Positions 1-6,636 of a stretch of DNA of 17,603 nt are shown in pieces. The translations under genes and the position numbers were made by a program. Source of the stretch: JBMNOI01 sp050942995 (GTDB lineage: Bacteria > Chloroflexota > Anaerolineae > UBA1429); NCBI GenBank assembly GCA_050942995.1, contig JBMNOI010000079.1:1-17603 (forward strand), written 5' to 3'. The number at the start of each line of letters is the position of its first letter. Within the stretch, counting starts at the first letter, position 1. The notes beneath the pieces were generated by a model. It searched no databases, had not been told where the DNA came from, and was given only the letters and a program-made list of their open reading frames with translations.

Positions 1-419
1 GGCCGGGTCTGGAATGTCTTGGTCCGGACTATGGTCTCTTCAAACTCGGGCTCAAGCTCACCCTCTTCTACCATCTCGGCCACACCGGTCACGCTTCCGT
101 TCGCAGTGCGGCTCTGCGATTGCCAGTATTTGCCCTTGTAGCGCTTGATCTGTCGGGACATTTTATCCAGTGCGGCGTCGATCGACGCGCGCATATCCGC
201 CGATCGCTCCTCTGCCCGCAGGATGACGCCGTTGCTGCCTCGCAGCGTGAGCTGGGCGATCTGGCGGTCCTCGGCGCTCTTGGCATTCTGTACGACTAAC
301 TCGACTCTGGCCTCATCAATATTCGGGAGGAATCGGTCCAGCCGATCCATTTTGCGCTCGATATACGAACGCAGCGAATCGGTCACCTCCAGGTTCCTAC
401 TCTTGATGGTGACTTGCAT
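1..419 (-). CDS. hpf: Long-form ribosome hibernation promoting factor (RaiA/HPF family), C-terminus cut by window edge
   Basis: The protein begins MQVTIKSRNLEVTDSL and continues through the S30AE/RaiA fold: a beta strand, helix 1 (about residues 13-27), the strand RVELVV near 38-43, the strand QIAQLTLRG near 53-61, and a second helix ending in the basic IKRYKGKYW near residues 88-96. An acidic linker follows, then EETIVRTKTF, the usual opening of the C-terminal dimerisation domain of long-form HPF. The last part of that domain lies beyond base 1. Long HPF dimerises 70S ribosomes into inactive 100S particles in stationary phase or stress, in the cytoplasm. The chosen ATG has AAAGGAG about 9 bases upstream. 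An in-frame ATG at 470 would add 17 residues but has no ribosome binding site. The gene is monocistronic on the visible side and has its own promoter at 564-592. The family call is firm; only the 3' end is missing. Confidence 0.93.
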   Translation of the reverse strand, partial: MQVTIKSRNLEVTDSLRSYIERKMDRLDRFLPNIDEARVELVVQNAKSAEDRQIAQLTLRGSNGVILRAEERSADMRASIDAALDKMSRQIKRYKGKYWQSQSRTANGSVTGVAEMVEEGELEPEFEETIVRTKTFQTR

Positions 420-563
420 CCTTCGAGCTCCTTTCTTTAAGAGTGGGGCCAATCCCGAGGAACGATACATGAAGGATGAATGATGGCGGTAGTTGGAAGG
501 TGCCCGAACTTTGGTGTGATGTGCAAGGATGTTTATGCAGCCTGACGATGTCTAGGCGCATTT

Positions 564-592
564 ATCGTAACACGCTTCGAAGGTGGTGTCAA
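564..592 (-). promoter_or_regulatory. Sigma70-type promoter of the hibernation factor gene
   Basis: On the minus strand a perfect -35 box TTGACA (587-592) is followed by a 17-base spacer and a -10 box TACGAT (564-569). Transcription would start near 557, leaving an untranslated leader of about 138 bases before the ATG at 419. That is long for this genome. I see no strong hairpin in the leader. The -35 match and ideal spacing make this one of the best promoters in the window. Confidence 0.72.
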
Positions 593-712
593 TAGCCGAA
601 TGGCGGAGAAGCCGATCGCTCAGACGGCGGATAGAAAAGGGTTCCGTCAATAAAAAAGGTGAAACCGTCTCATGGTGCAGGGCAAAGAGCAGGGAAACGT
701 GACACACCCGCC

Positions 713-1117
713 TCAATCTGTGTCGGAGGGAGCCATGACCTGTCGGGACGCCAGCCGTACTCCTGCTACTCGGCAGGCTTGCTCCATCGTCTGTCGATAC
801 GGGCGAATTTCGCCGTCATCTTGCGAGGTGCGCTCGAACCAGGTCACGGCGGTGATGCCGGCCGCCGCCATCTGGGCGGTCACCGTCTCGACCAGCGCGG
901 GCACCTCCTCGGGCTGTAGCAGATGGTCGTACCAGGGAATGGGGTGGTCGGCCGGGATCAGCCCGTATTTACCGGAGAGGATACAGAGGCTCACGCCGGC
1001 GTCGCGCGCCCGCTCGGCCACGGTTGCGATGCGGGCACTGCGATAGCGTTGCACGGCGGGCAGGTTGCCGGGAGCGCTGTCCTTCTCACGGGAGCAGTAG
1101 GTGCAGTAGATGTGCAT
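713..1117 (-). CDS. DUF6884-like small protein
   Basis: This 134-residue protein starts MHIYCTYCSREKD, with a Cys-x-x-Cys-Ser pair and a basic residue near the N-terminus. A central motif LSGKYGLIPADHPIPWYDH lies near residues 47-65. The pattern CS-x-K, a helix with R-Y-R-S, then (S)-x-KYGL-x-P and a Tyr-Asp is what I associate with the DUF6884 family, whose function is not established; some members resemble the catalytic fold region of tRNA-modifying transglycosylase-like proteins. It follows the DUF4268 gene by 11 bases. Its AAGGGGG ribosome binding site overlaps that gene's stop, so the two are almost certainly co-translated. No transmembrane segment or signal peptide is visible. The coding call is solid; the family name is tentative and I assign no biochemical function. 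Confidence 0.68.
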   Translation of the reverse strand: MHIYCTYCSREKDSAPGNLPAVQRYRSARIATVAERARDAGVSLCILSGKYGLIPADHPIPWYDHLLQPEEVPALVETVTAQMAAAGITAVTWFERTSQDDGEIRPYRQTMEQACRVAGVRLASRQVMAPSDTD

Positions 1118-1128
1118 GTGCCCCCTTA

Positions 1129-2058
1129 TCAGGGCAGGCGGTTGATATGCGGGCGCATGGCACGCTCCAGGCGAATCATAGCGTCGATCATGGCATCATG
1201 GATCGCCGGCCATTTTTCCTCATCCCGATAGCCGCCGCCGCTGATCACATATGCGATTTTGCTGGACATTGCTTCGCTACGCCTCTCCCATATGAGCGAG
1301 TCGCCGAATTCCCTCTCGATATCCTCTCGATTCTCGTGCAGACGATCAAAGATCGCCTTGGTTTCGGCCTCCATGCCGCTGCCCCTGCTGATATAAAGCT
1401 CGACTCGCGCATCATGCTGGCGGATCACATAGACTAACTCGAGCCCGGGTTTTCCAACGCTGCGTGTACCGATCCAGTTGTTATTACCGGGCGATATGTT
1501 TGCATGCAAGGAGGTACGAGTACGTGCTTTCTCAAGCAGTTCGGCCCAAAACTGGCGTCGCAAGACATGCCGTTCTGATATCTCGCGCTTGGTCTCGCCG
1601 ATCTCGCGGCTTTCGTCGCTCGGGCCGACGATGAGGGTCAGCAGCGGTGCCGGCTCGGATTCACCGATTTGGACGGCTTCCACCTTGAGCAGGTAAAAGC
1701 TCGCCGAGGTCGATTCGTTGAGCCAGGTGACGGCGCGCACATGTTCGGGGCGGGGTCGGGCGACGATCCAGATGGCGGTTTGGGCCTCCATGGCCGTCAG
1801 ATAGGTGATCAACTTGCCCAGATGGTCGTGATCGCTGGCCTCAAGCTGGTTTTCGATGACGACCGTGTTACCCGAATCGTCCTCGGCGACGAGGTCGACG
1901 CTGAACGCGCCGGCTGACTTTTCGCGTTCGACGCTGACCATCTCGATTCCCAGCTCTTCGCTCAATATATCATAGTTGGCCTCGAGCCAGGTGGTGAAAT
2001 CCAGCGCCTCGTGCTTCCATACGTCGCGTAGGGGAACCCGCTTGAGCCTGCCGATCAT
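1129..2058 (-). CDS. DUF4268-domain protein with PD-(D/E)XK-like nuclease N-terminus
   Basis: This 309-residue protein appears to have two parts. Residues about 1-145 resemble a PD-(D/E)XK nuclease-like core: FSVDLVAED places an acidic residue at D55, and VVIENQ supplies E69-x-Q71, the last position being Gln rather than the usual Lys. The following SDHDHLGKLITYLTAMEA helix is typical of this group. Residues about 165-300 look like the DUF4268 domain. Such proteins are common in accessory and defence-type neighbourhoods, but no defined reaction is known to me. The start has an excellent AAGGAGG site about 5 bases upstream. The gene lies 60 bases after the SDR stop and 11 bases before the DUF6884-like gene. 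I found no convincing promoter of its own, so read-through from the glycyl radical enzyme operon is possible. Whether the Gln variant is catalytically active cannot be judged here. Confidence 0.8.
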   Translation of the reverse strand: MIGRLKRVPLRDVWKHEALDFTTWLEANYDILSEELGIEMVSVEREKSAGAFSVDLVAEDDSGNTVVIENQLEASDHDHLGKLITYLTAMEAQTAIWIVARPRPEHVRAVTWLNESTSASFYLLKVEAVQIGESEPAPLLTLIVGPSDESREIGETKREISERHVLRRQFWAELLEKARTRTSLHANISPGNNNWIGTRSVGKPGLELVYVIRQHDARVELYISRGSGMEAETKAIFDRLHENREDIEREFGDSLIWERRSEAMSSKIAYVISGGGYRDEEKWPAIHDAMIDAMIRLERAMRPHINRLP

Positions 2059-2118
2059 CGCTTCCTCCTTCTGCGTCGAGTTTCTGACGAAGCGAAACAG
2101 GTTGTTCGATCGGTGAGA

Positions 2119-2997
2119 CTATGCCCGCTTGAGATACTGATGAAACGCCCATTCCATCAGGCGCCAGGGGAGCAGCCCTTTGAGCACGATGCCCGCACGA
2201 TGCCGCAGAGGGCCGGGGGCGTAGCGCATGCGTGGCGCGGGCGACTCGATGATGCGCTCCAGCAGTATCGGGATCTGCTCGATGGGAGCGGCCGGCTGGC
2301 CACGAGCCAGCCGACGCATGCGTTCCGCGTAGGGGCGATAGGGCGAGTCTTGCGCCTCGGACTCGGCGGCGCGCCGCGAGTTGTCCACGAAACGGGTGAG
2401 ATACTTGCCCGGCTCTACCAGCACCACGCGCACGCCAAAGGGGGCCAGCTCCAGGCGCATCGCCTCGCTGATACCCTCCATGGCGAACTTGGTCGCGCTG
2501 TACATGCCCTGGAAGGGGATGCCGACGCGCCCACCCATGGAGCTCATGTTCACGATGAGGCCGTCACCCCGGGCGCGCATAGAGGGCAGCGCGGCGCGGC
2601 ACACACGCAACATGCCGAAAAAGTTGGTCTCGAACTCGGCTTTGGCCTCGTCGATGGCGATCTCTTCGACGGCGCCCTCCAGCCCGACGCCGGCGTTGTT
2701 GACCAAGACATCCAGCCGGCCTTCGCGCTCCAGGATATAGTCGATCCCGCGTTGCACCGAGGCATCGTCATCGACATCCATGCGGATCAACCGGAATGTG
2801 TCGTCCACCGGCCGGGCATCGGTCTCTCCCGGCATCGCGGCGCGCCGGCTGGTGCCGTAGACGTGGTATCCTCTCCCGTGTAGATACTCGGCGCACACCC
2901 GGCCGATACCCGAAGAGGCTCCGGTAATGAGCACCACGCGCCGCTGTGGAGACACTGCTCGGTCCATGTTATTGCCCCCGTTAGCCGATGACGACAT
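2119..2997 (-). CDS. Classical short-chain dehydrogenase/reductase (SDR)
   Basis: A 292-residue NAD(P)-dependent oxidoreductase with all classical SDR landmarks: the cofactor loop TGASSGIG (25-32), D74 in the acidic cofactor motif, NNAG (100-103), catalytic N125, S153, Y166 and K170 in YSATK, and a PG motif at 196-197. It interconverts an alcohol and a carbonyl in the cytoplasm; the substrate cannot be read from sequence. The start used here (MSSSANG) overlaps the activase gene by 17 bases and has GGAGG 9 bases upstream. A second ATG at 2967 (MDRAVSP) with GGGGG upstream is a reasonable alternative, because the Rossmann strand begins only at residue 21. Third in the glycyl radical enzyme operon, it is well placed to act on a product of that enzyme, for example an aldehyde from a diol dehydratase-type reaction. 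That link is inferred from context only. Confidence 0.9.
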   Translation of the reverse strand: MSSSANGGNNMDRAVSPQRRVVLITGASSGIGRVCAEYLHGRGYHVYGTSRRAAMPGETDARPVDDTFRLIRMDVDDDASVQRGIDYILEREGRLDVLVNNAGVGLEGAVEEIAIDEAKAEFETNFFGMLRVCRAALPSMRARGDGLIVNMSSMGGRVGIPFQGMYSATKFAMEGISEAMRLELAPFGVRVVLVEPGKYLTRFVDNSRRAAESEAQDSPYRPYAERMRRLARGQPAAPIEQIPILLERIIESPAPRMRYAPGPLRHRAGIVLKGLLPWRLMEWAFHQYLKRA

Positions 2998-3931
2998 CCA
3001 ACCCGGCCTCCAGGCCCATGCGGCGCATGGCCTCCAGCGCTTCGCGCGGTTGACCCTGTGCGTTCAGGCTGTAGGGCAGGTCGAGCCACTCGTATTTCGC
3101 ACCGGCCGCCTCGTTGTAGGGCAGCAGGGCGACGGACGAGAGGCCCCAGTCGCTCATCAGGTCAAAGATGGCCCTCAGATTGCTGTCGGTGTCAGTGATG
3201 CCGGGGATCAACGGAACGCGCACCTGCACCTCGGCGCCTCGCCGGGCCAGGCGGGCGGCATTGTCGAGGATGGTGCGGTTCGACGCGCCGACCCAGCGAC
3301 GATGGGCGTCATCATCGACCAGCTTGATATCGTAGAGCACCAGGTCGGTATAGGGCAGCAGCCGCTCCAGCGTGGACCACGAACAGGCGCCGCTGGTCTC
3401 GATGGCGGTATGGATTCCGGCGGCTTGACAGCCCATCAACACCGCCTCGGCGAAATCGGGCTGAGCCGTCACCTCTCCGCCGGTGAGGGTGATGCCGCCA
3501 CCGGAATGGGTGAAAAAGGGGCGCATGCGCACTGCCCGATCGATCACCTCCCCGGCGGAGACGGTATAGCCTTTGATCGACAACGCTCTGGCCGGACAAA
3601 CGGCCACGCATGCGCCGCAATCGCGGCATAGGGTGCGCTGAATGATATGGTGGCCGTCGACAAAGATGTGGGCGCTTTGAGGGCACGCCGAAATGCATGC
3701 GCCGCACAGCAGGCAACGCTCGCGTATATAAATCAATTCCGGGTCGGCGCGTTGCGATTCAGGGCTGTGGCACCATGTGCAGGAAAGGGGGCAGCCCTTG
3801 AGATACACCGCCATGCGAATGCCCGGGCCATCGTGTACGGCAAAGGTGTCCAGATCGATCAGTACGCCGCGGGCGTCGGCAATGCGTGTGCTGTCGGGCG
3901 TTGCGGCCCGGGGGGCGGGTTTGGTGCTCAC
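2981..3931 (-). CDS. Glycyl radical enzyme activase (radical SAM, PflA type with two ferredoxin clusters)
   Basis: This 316-residue protein uses S-adenosylmethionine and a [4Fe-4S] cluster to abstract a hydrogen from the C-terminal glycine of its partner, creating the stable glycyl radical. FAVHDGPGIR (30-39) is the family entry motif. The radical SAM CX3CX2C motif is C47, C51, C54. It is followed by two ferredoxin-type clusters, C73/C76/C79/C83 and C102/C105/C108/C112, the insert typical of activases of dehydratase- and decarboxylase-type enzymes but absent from the short pyruvate formate-lyase activase. THSGGGITLTGGEV is the SAM-binding glycine-rich motif. The gene starts with GTG in the overlap TAGTG with the enzyme's stop codon and has GGAGG just upstream, so translation is coupled. 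The neighbouring enzyme is its obvious substrate. Length and motifs are complete. Confidence 0.95.
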   Translation of the reverse strand: MSTKPAPRAATPDSTRIADARGVLIDLDTFAVHDGPGIRMAVYLKGCPLSCTWCHSPESQRADPELIYIRERCLLCGACISACPQSAHIFVDGHHIIQRTLCRDCGACVAVCPARALSIKGYTVSAGEVIDRAVRMRPFFTHSGGGITLTGGEVTAQPDFAEAVLMGCQAAGIHTAIETSGACSWSTLERLLPYTDLVLYDIKLVDDDAHRRWVGASNRTILDNAARLARRGAEVQVRVPLIPGITDTDSNLRAIFDLMSDWGLSSVALLPYNEAAGAKYEWLDLPYSLNAQGQPREALEAMRRMGLEAGLDVVIG

Positions 3932-6228
3932 TAGCGTCCCTCCTGCCGGCGAATATGATGGTCTTGTTGTTCACGGCTGAGCATAGTGAAATAGGCGCAC
4001 CAGCCGCCCATGCGAACACGTAGCGACCGGAATCTCTCCGGCTCGCGTTGGGCGGCGCGCAGCTCCTCGGTATCGACCACGGTCAGGGTCATCATGTTGC
4101 CGCCGGCCTCGACAAAGCCGCGCACCAGACCCGCCATGCGAGATGTGCCCTCGTCCCCCTCGACCAGGCGCCGGCTCAGGCGAAGATCCAGCGGGCCACC
4201 GGCGGGAAGGTTGGCATGATGCATGTTGGCATACGAGAGAATGGCGCCGGGGATGCCGTGCCGGTCGCGCCCCAGGGCAGGCGAAAAGTTGGGTCCGACG
4301 GGCTCACCGGCGTGGCGGCCGTCGGGCGATGCGCCCAATCCCTCGCCGATGGCGATATACCACGAAAAGGTGCCCACGCCGCAGGGGAACTGGATCACAT
4401 CCTGGTAGCGGCGGGCATGGCGATCGACCGTCTCGGTAAAGGCATCGATGAGGGCGTGCCCTATGGCGTCGGCCTCGGGATCATCGTTGCCATACTTGGG
4501 CGCGGCTTCTAGCGCATTGCGCAACGTCTCATACCCTTCAAAGTCAGCATCCAGGGCGTCGCACAGCTCGGCCATGGTGGCCCGTCGTTCCTCAAAGATC
4601 ACATTTTTGATGGCTGTGAGCGAGTCGATGGCGTGGGCGGCGCTTTCGGCCAGCATGGCAAAGGTGCGGTATCGGGCGCCGCCGGCGGTCATGTCGCAAC
4701 GGTTCTCGATGGCGCCGTCGATCAGGGCGCTCAGCAGCGGCACCGGCGCGATGGTATGCCGGGCGTTCACCGAACGAACTACACGCTCGACCAGTTCGCC
4801 CACCATGCCGTCGAGCTGCGCCAAAAAGGCCTGCCACACCTCGTCGTACGAGCGCATGGCTCGCGGATCGCCGGTTTTGACGCGGCCGACAATATTGCCC
4901 ACACGCGAGACGCCCCCGTTTAGCACCCATTCCAGACAGTACATCAGGCTCAGGCGCTGGAAGCCAAAGTCGGTGCGACCGGGGATAATAACCTCCCAGC
5001 ACCCGTCGTTGGTATAGTCGCGGGCATCGGCCGTGGGAATGCCGATGCGCTCCAGCGCCGGGATGATCTCTTTGTCGTTAAAGATCGCCGGCATGCCCCC
5101 GCCTTCCTTGAGAACCTCACAGGTATAGCGCACCAGCTCTTCAGGCGAGTGGCGGTGCAGCCGCACGGCGAACAACGGATTGGTCATCTCATTGCGACGA
5201 TAGGCTTCCAGCAATAGATAGGTGATGGGGTTGGTGCCGTCCTTACCCTGAGGCGTCAGCCCCCCGACGACGATATTCTGCAACCAGTGGTTGGTGGCGT
5301 CCAGATTGTCGCGTCCGACACCCAGTTGAGACGAGGTGTAGTGACGGGTGCGGCGGGACGGATCGAGTTCCTCTGACCGGCGGGCCTCTGGCTTGAGATC
5401 GTCGGTGGTTCGGGCCCGTTCGTTGAATTTCAGACAGAAGCAGGTCGTCAATTCGGCGGCATCCTCTATCGTCAGGTCGCCGTCATCCAGATCGGTGCGC
5501 AGATAGGGCCAGGTGTACTGATCGACCCGGCCCATGGCGTTCCCGTTCATCGTGGAATGAAAGATCATGTGCAGCAGCCACACCGATTGCAGCGCCTGCC
5601 AGTAGGTTTGAGCGGGGCCGGAGGGCACCTGGCGCAGGTTGGCCGCCATCTGTTCCAGCTCGGCGGCGCGTGCGGGATCGTCGCTTGCTGCGGCCAGCCC
5701 GGCGCAATGATCGCTCAGCCGCCGCGCATAATCCATCACCGCTTGCAGGGCGATCTCGACAGAATCGAGGAACGCATGCTCCCGGTCGGTTGTGGCGTTG
5801 GCCCGTTGTGCGCGGGCATCGGCCAGGATGCCTCGCAATCCTTTTCGCAAAAGACGAGGATAGTCGGGCACGATATGACCGAACACCGAGCCGATGCTCA
5901 ACCCTTGTTCGGCCGCGTGACGGCGTTCATCGTCGGTTACGTAATCGGGAAAGCCCCGCTCGTAATGAATGCGGGGATCTTCAAGCGTCATCGAGCCGGC
6001 GAACAGTTGCCCGGGCCACAGGTCGACGGGCATCAGGCTCAGTTTCAGCGCCAGAGCGCGGGCCTTGCGCACCGGCAGGGGCTCTTGCATGTAGCGGTCG
6101 TCAATGCGCGCGGGACAATCCCAATCCAGCGTGGTGGGGGCATCCATCGCCTGACGTATCCGGCGGCGCAGGTCCAACACGCGGGGCCGATCTTTTTGGG
6201 CGACCACGGCGGTTAGCAGCTCTGTCAT
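3931..6228 (-). CDS. Glycyl radical enzyme, pyruvate formate-lyase superfamily, substrate unknown
   Basis: This 765-residue protein has the N-terminal PFL-like domain and a C-terminal glycine radical domain. The thiyl cysteine is most likely C410 in DYTNDGCWEV, with E412 two residues later as in the dehydratase-type Cys-x-Glu motif. The radical loop is RVRMGGWCAYF (737-747), with G742 as the radical site, followed by the usual C-terminal helix. GASPDGRHAGEPVG (632-645) is another family landmark. The two signature motifs deviate from the characterised enzymes I can recall: Val instead of Pro after Cys-x-Glu, and Trp instead of Tyr after the radical glycine. The single cysteine argues against pyruvate formate-lyase itself, which has Cys-Cys. 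The start has AAGGAGGG 8 bases upstream and a promoter at 6308-6336. The gene lies with its activase and an SDR; no microcompartment shell genes are near. It should be inactivated by oxygen, suggesting anaerobic growth. The reaction (dehydration, decarboxylation or other C-X cleavage) cannot be assigned. Confidence 0.93.
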   Translation of the reverse strand: MTELLTAVVAQKDRPRVLDLRRRIRQAMDAPTTLDWDCPARIDDRYMQEPLPVRKARALALKLSLMPVDLWPGQLFAGSMTLEDPRIHYERGFPDYVTDDERRHAAEQGLSIGSVFGHIVPDYPRLLRKGLRGILADARAQRANATTDREHAFLDSVEIALQAVMDYARRLSDHCAGLAAASDDPARAAELEQMAANLRQVPSGPAQTYWQALQSVWLLHMIFHSTMNGNAMGRVDQYTWPYLRTDLDDGDLTIEDAAELTTCFCLKFNERARTTDDLKPEARRSEELDPSRRTRHYTSSQLGVGRDNLDATNHWLQNIVVGGLTPQGKDGTNPITYLLLEAYRRNEMTNPLFAVRLHRHSPEELVRYTCEVLKEGGGMPAIFNDKEIIPALERIGIPTADARDYTNDGCWEVIIPGRTDFGFQRLSLMYCLEWVLNGGVSRVGNIVGRVKTGDPRAMRSYDEVWQAFLAQLDGMVGELVERVVRSVNARHTIAPVPLLSALIDGAIENRCDMTAGGARYRTFAMLAESAAHAIDSLTAIKNVIFEERRATMAELCDALDADFEGYETLRNALEAAPKYGNDDPEADAIGHALIDAFTETVDRHARRYQDVIQFPCGVGTFSWYIAIGEGLGASPDGRHAGEPVGPNFSPALGRDRHGIPGAILSYANMHHANLPAGGPLDLRLSRRLVEGDEGTSRMAGLVRGFVEAGGNMMTLTVVDTEELRAAQREPERFRSLRVRMGGWCAYFTMLSREQQDHHIRRQEGR

Positions 6229-6307
6229 CGGTGTACCCTCCTTTTGCCGTGTGGCGATGAGGTGGGGCGGGCCGGCGGCCGGACGATCGGCGCCACCCTA
6301 CGCCCCC

Positions 6308-6336
6308 ATTCTACCTGTTGCCGGAGCGGGGATCAA
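6308..6336 (-). promoter_or_regulatory. Promoter of the glycyl radical enzyme operon
   Basis: On the minus strand the -35 box TTGATC (6331-6336) is separated by 17 bases from the -10 box TAGAAT (6308-6313), predicting a start near 6301 and a leader of about 73 bases before the ATG at 6228. The same TTGATC hexamer with a 17-base spacer occurs at the HsdR gene promoter. The leader contains a GC-rich segment (about 6270-6285) that can fold into a short stem, but no riboswitch was recognised. Confidence 0.65.
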
Positions 6337-6357
6337 ACGGGCGGAGGGGTAAGGGGG

Positions 6358-6630
6358 CTACTCTGTGCTATCGGAGGGCGCGGTTTGCTCGCCGGGCAGT
6401 TCCTCGATCTCGCTCAACAACTCGCGCGCTTCGCCCTCCAGGTCGCGGGGAACCCATACCTCGACGCGGCCCAGTCCGTCCACCGTCAACCCCAGCACCC
6501 GCCCAATGGCCTCGTAACGCAGCAGCACGGGGATGTTGGCGCTTTCCAGCTTGGCTCGGATAACCTCGGCGTTCAGTGGCCCCTGAGAGATATAGACCAC
6601 CACCATATCCTCGGTGTTCATCGCCATCAT
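6358..6630 (-). CDS. DUF2007 small putative signal-transducing protein
   Basis: A soluble protein of up to 90 residues with the compact DUF2007 (ferredoxin-like alpha/beta) pattern: a first strand VVVYISQ, a helix in which one position of a duplicated domain would be read (GPLNAEVIRAKLESANIP), then VLLRYEAIG, a beta hairpin LTVDGLGRVEVWVP, and a final helix EGEARELLSEI. The family is annotated as putative signal transducing, with little experimental support. Three in-frame ATGs lie within the first four codons. The AGGAG site is best spaced for the second (6627), giving 89 residues. That site overlaps the stop codon of the propeller lipoprotein, so the two genes are translationally coupled and probably share a promoter. 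The C-terminal tail is acidic and looks disordered. Confidence 0.85.
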   Translation of the reverse strand: MMAMNTEDMVVVYISQGPLNAEVIRAKLESANIPVLLRYEAIGRVLGLTVDGLGRVEVWVPRDLEGEARELLSEIEELPGEQTAPSDSTE

Positions 6631-6636
6631 GTTCTC

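Noticed and set aside
701..724. GACACA/TGTGTC inverted repeat at the end of the DUF6884-like gene as a terminator
   Set aside because: Only 6 pairs with a 12-base loop overlapping the stop codon and no T-tract in the direction of transcription. The T-run at about 650-656 is preceded by just a 3-pair stem.
3931..6228. Annotation as pyruvate formate-lyase (pflB)
   Set aside because: Pyruvate formate-lyase has adjacent catalytic cysteines; here a single C410 is followed by Trp-Glu, and the activase has the two extra ferredoxin clusters of other glycyl radical systems.
6241..6357. Riboswitch before the glycyl radical enzyme
   Set aside because: The leader is only about 70 bases, with a short GC-rich stem; no known aptamer pattern is visible.
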